Assembly (NCBI GenBank): GCA_014529385.2 | Contig: CM043969.1 | Span: 29,468,946-29,532,945 of the forward strand | Source: Adiantum capillus-veneris | Taxonomy: Eukaryota > Streptophyta > Polypodiopsida > Polypodiales > Pteridaceae | DNA: 64,000 bases | Direction: 5' to 3' | In this document: one piece after another, positions 23,340 through 34,800 of the stretch | Numbering within the stretch: position 1 is the first letter of the stretch | How the letters are laid out: every line of letters starts with the position of its first letter | Notes under the pieces: generated by a model | Told to the model about the DNA's origin: nothing | The model's input: the letters and a program-made list of their open reading frames with translations, nothing else | Databases searched by the model: none | Position numbers and translations under genes: made by a program

Positions 23340-24754
23340 GTGGGATGTGGTCGAAGATTCTTTGAATTACTAGAGGTTGGCGCGAAGGAGATTTAAGATT
23401 CAAAGTAAGGAGATGACGATGTATAAATGTTAAAAGGTTTGAGGGCAACAAGCGCATGCACAAGCTATGCCACCAAATCTTTTGACACTCCATTCTTGAG
23501 CCACGGTAGAATCAAGACAATTCAAAGAAGGAGAAAATTATTTCTATCCTTCACTTTGACTTCATCGTGCCTGCTCCCACTGATTACTTCTTCTCTTGGG
23601 TGATGATGACCAAGATGTGCGAGCACATGAAACACAAGCGTTCTCATACTCACTAGGCCTACCAAGAACTTTGGGGCAAGCCATATTGGCTTAACAAAGA
23701 AGTTGGAGGGAAATCAAGGATAAGGCATGGGATTCTCTAGACAAATGGAGCTAGCAGAAAGATGTGGTGAGGGTGCGTGTGGAAGGAGGGTGTTCGCATC
23801 ACTTTGGGAATTGTGGCTAGGCAACACTTGAGAGGATTTTGCATGTGTTATTCCATATTTGTGAAATTTAAGAGCTGCAAAGTTTGTAATTTTGGGTTCT
23901 AATATTTTTCTCATGAAAATACTCCATTCGTGAGAGGCACCCATCAAAACTTGAGAGAGCGTATGGCATGAAGAAGGGTCTCCATTCGCTCATCATAGAT
24001 GGAGAAGGGTATTCTTATTACAATACTAATACAATTCTCTATCACTATGGTTTTGTTAAAAATTATTCTATATCAATTTCTCCTTTGATTTGGTCATCAA
24101 TATATTTGATAAAATGAAAATTTAATCTAAGTTGAGTGTAAACTCCATGTAGCTTGCTATTCCACTTCCTATAATAACATGAAGAAGATTTTATCATTGC
24201 TTATCACATCCACCATGTTCTTCATTGCTTGCCACCCACTATAAATCATCATGTGAGAAATTTTGAAAAAGAAAATGTATACACAAATGCACTCCTTCGG
24301 AGCCATGATTCCTCATAAATCTTATGGCCTTTAATTTGTACTAATATATCTTATGGCCTTTAATTTGGCATTTACATTGGAAGCAAAGATAGAGCTTTGC
24401 CATGATGCCGATTAGACATTCATTTCTCTAGGACCCATGTTGTTTGATCTTTGATTGCTATGTTTTATGTCCTCAATATAAATTATTGCTTCATTGACCT
24501 ATTATTAGGAATACCTTGATCTTTGATTGCTATGTTTTATATCCTCAATATAAATTATTGCTTCATTGATTTAATAATATTAGGAATACTAATGGTATTC
24601 TTAATGGTTTAAAAAAATTAAAAGGTGCTTTTAATTCAAAGATTTTACTCAAAAACAAGAAAAATAATGCATTAATTTATAGTATGTAACGACAGGCAAT
24701 GACGAAGCACACAGATTTACAACAATATTATCTAAGAAAGATGAATACAACATT

Positions 24755-24757
<3 letters not shown>
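23340..24757. other. Interval without gene; one 72-bp tandem duplication
   Basis: No recognisable coding. A 72-bp unit beginning TTGATCTTTGATTGC is duplicated at 24444 and 24516 with a few differences. A smaller repeat, ATCTTATGGCCTTTAATTTG, occurs twice at about 24317 and 24348. Confidence 0.6.

Positions 24758-24758
<1 letters not shown>

Positions 24759-24794
<36 letters not shown>
24759..24794. repeat. GA microsatellite
   Basis: A perfect (GA)n tract. Confidence 0.97.
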
Positions 24795-24795
<1 letters not shown>

Positions 24796-25216
24796 GCTAA
24801 AGAGAACTTAGAAGAAAACGTTAAAGGAAAAATGAAAGAGTAGAGAAACACATTTTTATATGGACACAAAAAGTCTTTTGATTTTTTACTTTCATTTGTC
24901 TTTTGACTTTCTACCTTCATTCGTCTTTTGACTTTCCATCTTCATTTGTCTTTTCATTTCTTAAACTCACCTTCACTTACGCACTTAATATGTTTTGAAA
25001 GAATTTTTCGAGCAGAGAACGGCCTCCCGTGTCAGACTACATTCAACCTGGCCACAAGCCGATGGCCATTGTGTTCTGTCCTAGCAACAGAACTGCGCCT
25101 TGAATCCACATAGATGCACCCACTAGTCCGAATTACCTGCACTCACACTCATGTAGCTGGCCGCTTGCAGTTGCACCAGACCCCATCCTGCTTGCTATCA
25201 TAGTTCTGAGATCAAA

Positions 25217-25218
<2 letters not shown>

Positions 25219-25258
<40 letters not shown>
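25219..25258. repeat. GA microsatellite
   Basis: A perfect (GA)n tract, 90 bp left of the solo LTR duplication. Confidence 0.97.
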
Positions 25259-25261
<3 letters not shown>

Positions 25262-25351
25262 TCTACTCATAGGATGTTTCTCCCATTAACTGGTTACTCC
25301 TTTGCACCGCCTGACATAGCAGGCCTCGCTGCCTGCACCCTCCCTTAACTC

Positions 25352-26232
25352 TGTTAAGTATGGAGCCTGATTTACCCTTGTAATTTTTTGTGGTAAAAGC
25401 GCACATTTGTAAGGCCCCCATTATGAGGAGAAGCCATCGTGCGTGAAGGAAAATCACTCACCGGAAACCAAAATTTTAATGGACAAGAATCAGGGGCAAC
25501 TTTAAAGGCCTCGGGGGCGGAGGTCCCCGAGACTTTTTTTCGCCGGAATATTCTTTTTCGCCGGAATATTATGGCCGGACGGCGGCCGGAAAGTGGTCGG
25601 AAAACAACCGGTCGGTTGGCCGGTGGCCGGTAGTCAATGGCCGATGGTCGGTGGTTGGAAGTCAATGGCCGGTGGCCGGTAGTCAATGGCCGATGGTCGG
25701 TGGTTGGAAGTCAATGGCCGGTGGCCGATGGTCGGAAGTCAATGGCCGGTGGCTGGTGGCCGAATTCAATGGCCGGTGGCCGAATTCAAAAGCGGACTTG
25801 TCTTCTCAAGGGCGGCCACACATGGGCGGATTCGAGGGTCCGATTTGGACTTATTCGCACAAGGGCGGCTACACATGGTTGTCTCTCATAAGAGAGGGCA
25901 GCCCTTTTGGCCTATAAAAGGAGGCCATTTCTACACACATTTTATAGTGTGAAGTTGATGCAACAAGGTGAGTGTGAGGTGGTGAGAGTGAAGCAAGGCG
26001 AGAGCTCCATTAAGGGTATAATCCCTTTGTAAACTACTTCTTGTTTTGAAGTACTAAAGCCATTGAGTGGCTGCTTTCCTGTGGATGTAGCCCACATTGG
26101 GTGAACCATGTATATCGTGTGTACTCTCTCTCTCTCTCTCTCTCTACTCTATAATCTCGTGTATATAAATCTGTCTCTCTCCATTAAGTAATCTACTCAA
26201 TTATCTATTTAGCTATGTCTTATTTCCTAACA
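25352..26232 (+). repeat. Solo LTR, 881 bp, with target-site duplication AACTC
   Basis: It begins TGTTAAG and ends CCTAACA, with identical AACTC on both flanks (25347-25351 and 26233-26237). Neither a primer site nor a polypurine tract adjoins it, as expected of a solo LTR left by LTR-LTR recombination. A TATA box (TATAAAA, about 25913) lies inside, followed by the GTGGATGTAGCCCACATTGG-type region common near the R/U5 part of plant copia LTRs and by a CT run. The plus orientation is inferred from the TATA box and R/U5 order. Confidence 0.85.
25577..25795. repeat. GGCCGGT minisatellite inside the solo LTR
   Basis: A GC-rich array built on (A)GTCAATGGCCG(G/A)TGG. It includes one roughly 54-bp higher-order unit present twice and shorter variant units. 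It lies in the U3 part, upstream of the TATA box. It has open frames on the plus strand only because of the repeat unit. Confidence 0.85.
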
Positions 26233-26276
26233 AACTCCACCCTCAGAATTGCTGCATCATAGGGGAGCACACCAAA

Positions 26277-26540
26277 GGCGACCCTCGGGGGGTGCACTAT
26301 GTAATCATGTTAATGTATAATGTGAGTTCAAAAGGAGGGGTTTTAAAATGCAAAAAATTTAGCTAATTTAACAGAGATACATGAAAATAAGGGGTTTTTA
26401 TATTCAATTTTGGAAAACATTCCTAAAATAAGGGGTCATTTTATTCATTTGAACATGTTAAAAGAGGGATTTTTTAATACCCCACGAACGCACATTATAT
26501 AGGGGGTATTGAACGGTGAACCCCCCGAGAGGTGACCTCG
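26277..26540. mobile_element. MITE-like element, about 265 bp
   Basis: The termini are inverted: ACCCTCGGGGGGTGCAC at the left and GTGAACCCCCCGAGAGGT at the right. The similarity extends inward through TATAATGTG(A/C)GTTC and a GGGGT..TTAAAA block, about 70 bp per arm. The inside is AT-rich and non-coding. The target duplication is unclear, so the superfamily is not assigned. Confidence 0.5.
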
Positions 26541-26710
26541 CGATGCCATTGCCACACACTGGGTACAATGCAGCTCTTGTAGCTTAGGGCAACACACAGC
26601 TGCAAGGGCAACGACACACAACTGCATCTTACCATGCCACTAGACGATCGCCTTCAAAAAGATCTTGCTCACTGCCTCTTCAAAGCATCTCTCTTCAAAG
26701 CACATGGCAC

Positions 26711-27220
26711 CTCTCTCTCTCTCTCTCTCTCTCTCCCCCCACTTCGCATCCGCTCCTTTTTTTTCTTCTAAAATCCACCGCAGGATCTAGATTCTCATTA
26801 ATAAGTAGCTCAAGAAAATTTTATCACAATCGTGCCATTTTCATTTTCAAAAATGCCGGTTGAGGAAAAGGAGAGATTCCACCCAAAATAGAGAAAAATA
26901 GTGTAAAATGTGAAAAATAAACCTTGTTTTCGAAAATTTCCTCTTGGAAAATTCAAGAAAAGGAATTTTGTATGTTCGATTTTTTTTTTTTTGAACACTA
27001 CTGAGCCAATATGCCGCAACGCGCTCCGTGCCGATTTCAGCCTCACACAACACATGTTGACTTCCGTGAAGCCTTGGTCTGTCGCCTACCACCCATCGTC
27101 TCTCGCTCATTGCCTATCCACGATCGCTCATACGCCTTTGCACCTATCTCATGCATCTCTTGCCATGTGTGCTACCCCTGGTAGCCTCGTGCACCAAGCT
27201 TCGTCCCCCCCCACCCCCCC

Positions 27221-27254
<34 letters not shown>
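26711..27254. other. Non-coding stretch with CT run, T run and long C run
   Basis: No gene recognised. It holds a (CT)n tract at about 26711-26734, a T run near 26980, and a C run with two A interruptions at 27205-27254. Confidence 0.6.
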
Positions 27255-27256
<2 letters not shown>

Positions 27257-27550
27257 TCTCTTTTCCCCTTTACTTTGCTTTACCATAGAGAAAGATCTTT
27301 GTTGATTCGCCTTAATGAAGACGTTGCTACTACTTGCTGGTTGTTTCTCCTTTTTATTCAATTCACACCAAGATTCCTCAAGATCCCGCTTCTTGCCACT
27401 CAAGAGATTGATCTTGTATCCTTATAAAAGGGAGATGGCGAATGAGACTTGAACCCTCTATCGTCAAACGCATAACCTTACACTTATCTTTTGTAACCAA
27501 CCAAGCATCAACATGAAGTTGCTCAAAACGGGAAACCCATGCAATAAAAA

Positions 27551-27555
27551 AAAGG
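27551..27555. other. Target-site duplication of Gypsy-1, left copy
   Basis: AAAGG here matches AAAGG at 41426-41430, immediately outside the two LTRs. Confidence 0.85.
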
Positions 27556-28102
27556 TGTGCGCGTCTGTCGCACATGTCAATGCAAGGGACTTGCAGATAC
27601 ATTGTGTGCGATCCACAAATGGCTCCAAGCACGCCAATAGACTAATCTAACAAGATCAAGAGAGCAAGGGTGTGTCATCACCGCCCTACGCTCACCTTCG
27701 TGGAGGATTCCTCACCGCGAAGAAGAAGGACCTCCCGCTAGGCCGTGCTCAACCGCCTCGCCGCCGCCGTGCCGTCGTTGCAATGCTCGATCACACACAC
27801 ACATACTCTCTCTCACGCATACACACAGACACACACACACAAGGAGATGATGAAGAAGAATATGGAGATGGAGCAAGAGCACTCTTCAATTGCACAAATG
27901 AGAGAATGAATGATTTTAAGGTTTAGGTGACTTTTATATGAACTCGCCCCATTCACACTTGGGCGCCCCTACCTAACCCTTGAATGTTCTTGTTAGAGTG
28001 CACCTCTCATCGGCGATCACTCTTACCCTTTTCCTATTTGGACCGACAAGCCCGATACCTGACTCTACCAAATAAATAATACGGCGTCTATTGTAGGTGA
28101 TA
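27556..28102 (-). repeat. Gypsy-1 3' LTR, main part
   Basis: 547 bp, completed by 33294-33315 on the far side of Copia-3 to give 569 bp. It contains about 176 bp (around 27763-27943, with a CA-rich tract) that are missing from the other LTR. Confidence 0.85.
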
Positions 28103-28329
28103 TGTTGGAATTAGGGTTGCAGAGAAACACACACAGCTTGGAGAAGACGAAGGAAGCTCAAGGCACACAATAGAGAGTGTGTTTCTTAGTATGCAATGGA
28201 AAGATAGATAGCCCTAGAGTGATGGGCGTATATACAATGCACGGGGGAAAAAACCTCCTAAAGAGGGGAAAAATGCCCCGACGGTCCTAATGTGTTCACA
28301 CACATCACTACCACATGTATATGGTAACA
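28103..28329 (-). repeat. Copia-3 3' LTR
   Basis: 227 bp, from TGTTACCATATAC to TTCCAACA on the minus strand, next to the polypurine tract. Confidence 0.95.
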
Positions 28330-28343
28330 AATCCCCCCTGGAG

Positions 28344-31300
28344 TCATGCGGTGAACGAGAGCTGACACATGAGTAAAGGGAAGTGCCATGCCCTGAGGAC
28401 ATGATCAGTCCACAAAGGGGAGTAAGCCCGAAGCTTTGCAGAAAGCTTCAAGCTTCTCACGAGATAATGCCTTTGTGAAAAGATCTGCAAGGTTGTCCTG
28501 TGTTGCACATAAGCCAAGCTGATCTCTCCTGCTGAGAGCCTCTCCCTAACATAGTGGTAATGCACCTCAATGTGCTTTGTGTGAGCATGAAAAACTGGGT
28601 TCCTTGCAACTGCCAATGCGCTTTGACTGTCAGTGTAGATAGTGTTGGCAGTGTCCTGTCCAACACCCAAATCAGCCATAAGGCGTCTGAGCCATACACA
28701 CTCAACCGTAGCTGTGAAGACTGCCCTGTACTCAGCCTCATAACTCGAAGTGGCCACAGTAGGTTGCTTCTTGCTCAACCATGATATACATGAACTGCCA
28801 AGCATGAAACAAAAACCACTTGTGGACACTTGCGTGTCAAAACAACCAGCCCAATCTGAGTCCGAAAAAGCATGTAAGTATGGTGGCAATGATCCCCCCT
28901 TGGGATAAAACAAGCCAAGATGTAAAGTGCCACTAAGGTAGAGGAAAATCCTCTTGACAGCGTGCCAATGCTTAGACCCTGGGCTATGCATAAATCTGCT
29001 GACCTGTGAGAGTGCAACGTGAATATCTGGCCTCGTGTTGCATACATAAATGAGGCAGCCAACACCAGTTTGGTGAAGAGTTACATCAGTAGGATCGCCA
29101 ACATCATATAGACTCAACTTCAAACCTATTTCCATGGGAGTGGCAATAGGTTTGCAATCCTCAAGTCCAAACTTACATAGCAATGTTTCTATGTAACTTT
29201 TCTGACACAAAGCAATACCACCATCACACTGCTTAAACTGTATACCCAAGTAATGATGCAACAACCCCAAATCTTTCATCTTGAAAGTAGCATTCAAATC
29301 AGCCTTAAATTCAGCAATATGTCTCTCATTTGGTCCAGTGATCAACAAATCATCGACATAAAGAACCACAATGAGAAATACATCATCCTCACGCTTTACA
29401 TACAATGTGCTTTCTGTTGGACTGTTACGAAAGCCTCGTTTCACCAAATGAGTGTCAGCTTTCTCATACCAAGCACGAGGAGATTGATTCAACCCATACA
29501 AAGCCTTCTTACATTTGCACACTTTGTCCTCTTGTCCTTTTATGACAAAACCGCGAGGTTGCGTTACATAAACTTCCTCAAATATGTCACCATTCAAGAA
29601 AGCAGTAACAATGTCTGATTGATGTACATCCCAACCAAAATGAGTTGCCAATGCACATAGGAAACGCACAATAGTCATACGACAAGTGGGAGCAAAAGTC
29701 TCTTCATAATCAATGCCTTCTTGCTGTGCATAACCCTTTGCAACAAGTCGAGCCTTATGGTGATCGATCTCACCATCCGACTTGCGTTTTAACTTGTAAA
29801 CCCACTTCGTACCAATGGCCTTTTTTCCACGAGGCAAATCACATAAAGTCCATGTGTCATTTTCTATAAGTGCATCATATTCTGATTGCATGGTAGCCAT
29901 CCAATTTTTTGAATTCTGTGCTTCATCAAAAGACAGAGGCTCCTCAACATCATGTAAGCTAGACACAGCCAAAGCATAACAATCTAATGCATAAGATGCA
30001 TGGCGAGAGCCTGAACGAGTACGACTAGACAAAGGTGCATCCAATTTATTGTCACGCAAAGTGTGCACCATCCATTTTGGCATACCTCTAGCCTGCTCAT
30101 TTTCAGCCGTTTCCTCATCAAGTACATCATGTACATATGCATCAGTAAGAGGCTGATCTAAGACATTTCTAGAAACCCCCATAGGCTGTACATTTGCCTC
30201 ATTGGAACTTACATTCGTATTTTCACCACTGAAAAGAGGCAACAAAGTGTCATAAATGTCCTGTGAGCTTACATTACTGTCTCTAGTACATGACAGCAAG
30301 GGCTGAACAGAATCTTCCACAAACACTACATCCCGAGAAACCAGAATACGTTTTGTTTGTGGATGATACAATCTGTAACCTTTGCTTTCAGCACTATAAC
30401 CAACAAAAATACATTTGACAGCCTTATCATCCAATTTTTTGCGTTGCACTTGTGGCACTAAAGCATATGCCAAACAACCAAAAACACGCATGTGCTCAAT
30501 AGAAGGCTTTCTATCATGCCATGCTTCATATGGAGTAATAGACTGCAAAGCTTTTGTAGGACACCTGTTAAGTACATAAGTGGCACACATGATGGCCTCA
30601 AGCCAACAAGAATACGGCAAAGCTTTACTTTTGACCATACATCGTGCCATTTCCGTCAGTGACCTATTTTTCCTCTCAGCAACACCATTTTGCTGAGGTG
30701 TATAAGGCACTATACATTGGTGTTTTATCCCACGACTAGCCAGAAATGCATTAAATTCATGAGACATATACTCCCCCCCTCGATCGGAACGGAGGGTGCC
30801 CATAGTACATTTCGAGAGATTTTCAGCCATAGCCAGAAATTGTTTGAAGCACATAAAAACTTCGGACTTTGCTTTAAGCGGAAATACCCATGCATGCCTG
30901 GCGTAATCATCAATGAAAGTCACGAAGTACAGGTAATTGCCCAAGGACGGAGTTTGCATGGGCCCACAAACATCACTATGCACAAGCTGCAACCTGCATG
31001 TGGCCCAAACTAAACCATCCTTTTGAAATTTAGAATGCTGCATCTTACCCAAAATACAGCCTTCACAAACATGTTTGACAGTTGCTTCAAGAGGCGGCAA
31101 AGAAGCAACCATATCAAATTTCTGCAAACGTAGCAAACTGGCAAAATTCAGATGACCAAAACGTGCATGCCAAAGTTTTGCATCTGAAATAGCCCTTGAA
31201 TCTGCAACAGCATTTGCAAAATTTTGTCCACACTTTTCATACAAAGTGAGCTTATATAGCCCACGACACAAAAGCCCAGATGCAACAATTTCATCACCAA

Positions 31301-32693
31301 AACTGAGATTATGAACTGTACATCTGTCATCCACAAATTTGACTACAAGTCCAAGTCTAGCAAGTGCGGATAGAGACAAGAGATTCTTCTTGATCCCAGG
31401 TACATAAAGTGCTTCAACAAGTGTGAAGGAATTGCCATTACTAGCAGTGAGCACAATCTTTCCAACTCCCTAAACTGGATAAGAGGCGTTGTTGGCACAA
31501 GTGACTGAATTCCCATGAGGGACAGACTTGAGAGAGATAAAAAATTCACGATGTGAGGTAATGTGCTTTGTAGCACCACTGTCGAAATACCACACATGTG
31601 AATCTGCAGCAATTGACAAGCATGCATCATGGACAACAGGATTGTAAGTCCACTCTGCGCTAAAAGCCCATTCTACATCAACATCAGCAACACAGTCTCC
31701 TTTCACAGAAGACTCAACAATGGTTGCATTTGTAGTGGAACTAGCATTTGCAGTGGAACCACCCTCTTTCTTCTTAGCCTCTTTGGCCTTCAACTTAGGA
31801 CACGACTTGATCAAGTGATCATTAGCTTTACAATAATGGAAACGCATCTTCTTTTTTCCCTTATCACCAGAATTTCCAAACGAATTGCTGCCAGCAGAAG
31901 CATTAGGAAGAGAATTTTTGCCACTCGCTGCAGCAGAACCATAAGAAGTGGCTGCATTTTTGTTACCACCCTTTCTTTGAGAAGCAATAAAAGCCTGTTC
32001 AACTGCACGCTGTCTAGTCCTGTTTTTTCTGGAAAGTGACTCTTGCAACAACAATGTGCATAATGCATCAAACTTGACAACTTCTGGATTTCCTTGGGTC
32101 ATAAGTCTCCAAGTACTAGCAAAAGTCTGGTAAGAATCTGATAAGGCATCAAGAACAGCCTGCACTAGGGAACTGTCTGAAATGACTTCACCTGCAGAAA
32201 TGAGTTGCTCATTGATATCCTTGACACTAGCAAAGAAAGTGTCCATATCATCTTCCTCATGCATAATCTTCGACTCCAGCTCTTTACGCAGCAAAGCAAT
32301 TTTAGCCTCATTGCGACTTGCATAAAGACCTGCTAGAATATCCCAAGCCTGTTTTGCAGATTTTGCTGAACGGATGTGAGGAATAATGGTGCGCTTCACA
32401 GACAACGCAATCAATGCATGAGCCTGTGCATCATTAACATCCCAACGAGCTTGTTCTTACGTAGGCAAAACAACTCTAACAGCTGCAATCCTTGTAGCAA
32501 GACCCGCAACATCCTCAACATCGCCTACATCCTCAGAACCAGGACGTACATCAATGCTTTGCACAATTTTCCAGACACCCTTTGACACAAGAACATGTTG
32601 GATCATATAAGCCCACATAGGGTAGTTGTCCCCATCCAACCTGTCCTCAACAGCAAACATCTTGAACACATCTGTGTTGTTGTTGCCAGCCGT
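28344..32693 (-). pseudogene. Copia-3 Gag-Pol polyprotein, nearly intact
   Basis: One reading frame covers the whole polyprotein except for two stops, TAA at 32457-32459 and TAG at 31470-31472, and a one-base loss near 28496 that shifts the last part of RNase H. The codon aligned to the Copia-2 start ATG is ACG (32691-32693). The Gag zinc knuckle reads FHYCKANDHLIKSC, so its first Cys is lost. Protease DSGATKH, integrase H..H/CEGC, D (HSDVCGP), D (RSDRGGEY), E (NGVAERKNR), RT YVDDLLITG and RNase H SDSDWAG, SSYEAEY and TDSQSA are all present. Copia-4 retains the normal C-terminus, which identifies the shift. RT through most of RNase H (31454-28500) remains open for about 980 codons. Confidence 0.95.
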
Positions 32694-33047
32694 GGTAAAT
32701 GCTACACCTGATGTGAAAACTGCCCGAAAATAGAAGAAATGGAGAGGGAATAACCTGTGCTATATAGCACAAACCGTAGAAGACTATAAGGCACCCGTTA
32801 TGCAGAAAACAACAATGATGGAAATTCTGCACAAAATGACAAAATAGCATGTGCAGTACTAGTACTGCCTGTAGTGGAAACAGAGGCCGAAATGAGCCAA
32901 AATGAAAATTCTGAGCAGACCCAGCTCTATGAGCATACCCAAAATATTTGTCGACCGGCAAAAGCTCGCCAAAGCTCATTGAAATTGAAGAAAGTGAGCA
33001 GGTGTGTGCTGGAGCAGCTGGCGACTAAGCCAGGGAGGACATGACAT
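32694..33047 (-). other. Copia-3 leader
   Basis: About 350 bp from primer site to Gag. It contains the palindrome GTGCTATATAGCAC at 32757-32770, also found in Copia-2. Confidence 0.7.
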
Positions 33048-33059
33048 GCTCTGATACCA
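33048..33059 (-). other. Copia-3 primer binding site (tRNA-iMet)
   Basis: The minus strand reads TGGTATCAGAGC, with two bases between it and the LTR. Confidence 0.95.
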
Positions 33060-33061
33060 AT

Positions 33062-33288
33062 TGTTGGAATTAGGGTTGCAGAGAAACGTACACAGCTTGG
33101 AGAAGACGAAGGAAGGTCAAGGCACACAATAGAGAGTGTGTTTCTTAGTATGGGATGGAAAGATAGATAGCCCTAGAGTGATGGGCATATATACAATGCA
33201 CGGGGGAAAAAACCTCCTAAAGAGGGAAAAAATGCCCCGGCGGTCCTAATGTGTTCACACACATCACTACGACATGTATATGGTAACA
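33062..33288 (-). repeat. Copia-3 5' LTR
   Basis: 227 bp, bounded by TGTTGGAATTAG and TATGGTAACA on the plus strand, followed by TGATA. Confidence 0.95.
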
Positions 33289-33293
33289 TGATA

Positions 33294-33315
33294 GGAATGT
33301 GCGTGAGGGTTAACA
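33294..33315 (-). repeat. Gypsy-1 3' LTR, outer fragment beyond Copia-3
   Basis: GGAATGTGCGTGAGGGTTAACA continues the LTR interrupted at 28102 and matches the end of the LTR at 41425. Confidence 0.85.
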
Positions 33316-33328
33316 TGCCCCCCTTTCT
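33316..33328 (-). other. Gypsy-1 polypurine tract
   Basis: The minus strand reads AGAAAGGGGGGCA directly before the LTR start TGTTAACCC, the usual plus-strand primer position. Confidence 0.8.
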
Positions 33329-34800
33329 GATGTAGATTCCGTCCTCGGAAGCTATTGAGTTGAAGCTCGTTCGTCGAGGTGGAAGAGCCTTTGAGATGAG
33401 TGTCCTTAGCCTTCTTGAGTCACTGCAAAATCAAACAAAATTGGTACATTAATTGCATTCTTATATACAATTAAAAAGCATATGCAGTTATAGGCAGACA
33501 ATTTGATTGGTAACAGAATTTTAAACCATTTGTCAGCAACAATAAACATTGAATTGCAATATAATCAAACGCATAAACAATTGTAAAGATAAAGAATTAA
33601 ACAAGTATCGGGTCGCTAATTTAACGATCGAAAGGCACTAAAGATCGACTATAAATACCATGGGTAAGCTTCTCAGTTTTCTCTGGTCAATTAAGTTGTT
33701 TAATCGTGAGAGCCAAGTATTTCATGTCCGAGGGCTGACTAGAGGCTATACCTAAAAGACCTTGTAGTTAAGCTACGATAAAAGGAATTGCGTATGAAAT
33801 CATCGCCTGAGTTATATCCTTTTCTTTGACCCCCCAAAGTCTTTTCACAGTGATTCAATTTTGATGTGTGTGCTTATTTTGTATGCTTTGGGTTTCTTTC
33901 TTTTCAAGGAAAAGTGCCCACACTGGGAACTTCTAGGGCTCTAGTACCATAGGCGATATATGTGAGTGAACTACCGAAACAAGCTGAGATTTCTCTTCCC
34001 GCTTAAGATTTTCCATTTTGGCACTTTGATTTTTTTGTTTGTTTGTTTGTTTCCAGCATTTTAATTTTGTAACTTTGGGGGGTCATATAACACTATTACC
34101 CTCCCCAGGCTCATCACATTCGTAAACTCCCTTTATAATACTTAAGCTAAAGGTCAATAGGGACTAAGCCCACTAGAAATCCCTAGTACATTGCACACAA
34201 TGCTGCCTAAATCACATTAAGAACCTCAGTAACCATTGATTATTAGGAAGGCATTCCCCATGGTATTAAGAGAAGATCTCTAACGCCTAGCTTGGTCAAG
34301 GTAGCTTAGTTGGACTGCTTGCTTTTTAAATCTAGACAGGTGATTATGACAAAAAATTACATTGAATTTAATGTTTGATACTAAGCAGATGCGTTGAATA
34401 TTATGCTACCAATCACAATTAAAGCAGACAAACATGGATGCAAAAAAGATAAGGGGCCATGCTAATAGACAAGAAACATTTGTTTGTGTTGATGATCGCG
34501 CTTGATTTGAAAAGTGGATGAGAGAAAGATTCCATGAAGGTCCAAATCCTAACAACAGCAACACGTTCCTGTACACACTAGGAAACACAAAGAATGAGGC
34601 ACATCAGTGGGAAATAAGAACTTTGCTAATTACTAAACTCTAAAACAGAAATACTCCTATTGTACTAATCCTACCTACCCTCTATCACTCGAGTGATGAG
34701 GATCAAAGGTATTTGATGACATAGGTTTCTGTTTCAGTGTACCGGATGTGAATGTGTAGGTATGGTCAATGTTTTGACTTTTATTGTGCATACTCGTTTG
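33329..34800 (-). other. Gypsy-1 non-coding 3' interior
   Basis: AT-rich, with no frame above about 60 codons and no polymerase or integrase motif. It carries a TTTG tetranucleotide run near 34035. Confidence 0.5.

Larger units (their letters stand above)
28103..33288 (-). mobile_element. Copia-3, full-length element, TGATA duplication
   Basis: The two 227-bp LTRs (28103-28329 and 33062-33288) differ by about 9 substitutions with no indel by my alignment, roughly 96% identity. TGATA flanks both sides (28098-28102, 33289-33293). A polypurine tract (AGGGGGGATT, at 28330-28339) and an iMet primer site (33048-33059) are intact. The element sits inside the Gypsy-1 3' LTR and is therefore younger than it. 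Confidence 0.95.

Noticed and set aside
27420-27490. Second tRNA-like sequence on the minus strand (GGTTCAAGTCTC box B)
   Set aside because: No good box A at the right distance and no cloverleaf; not strong enough to annotate.
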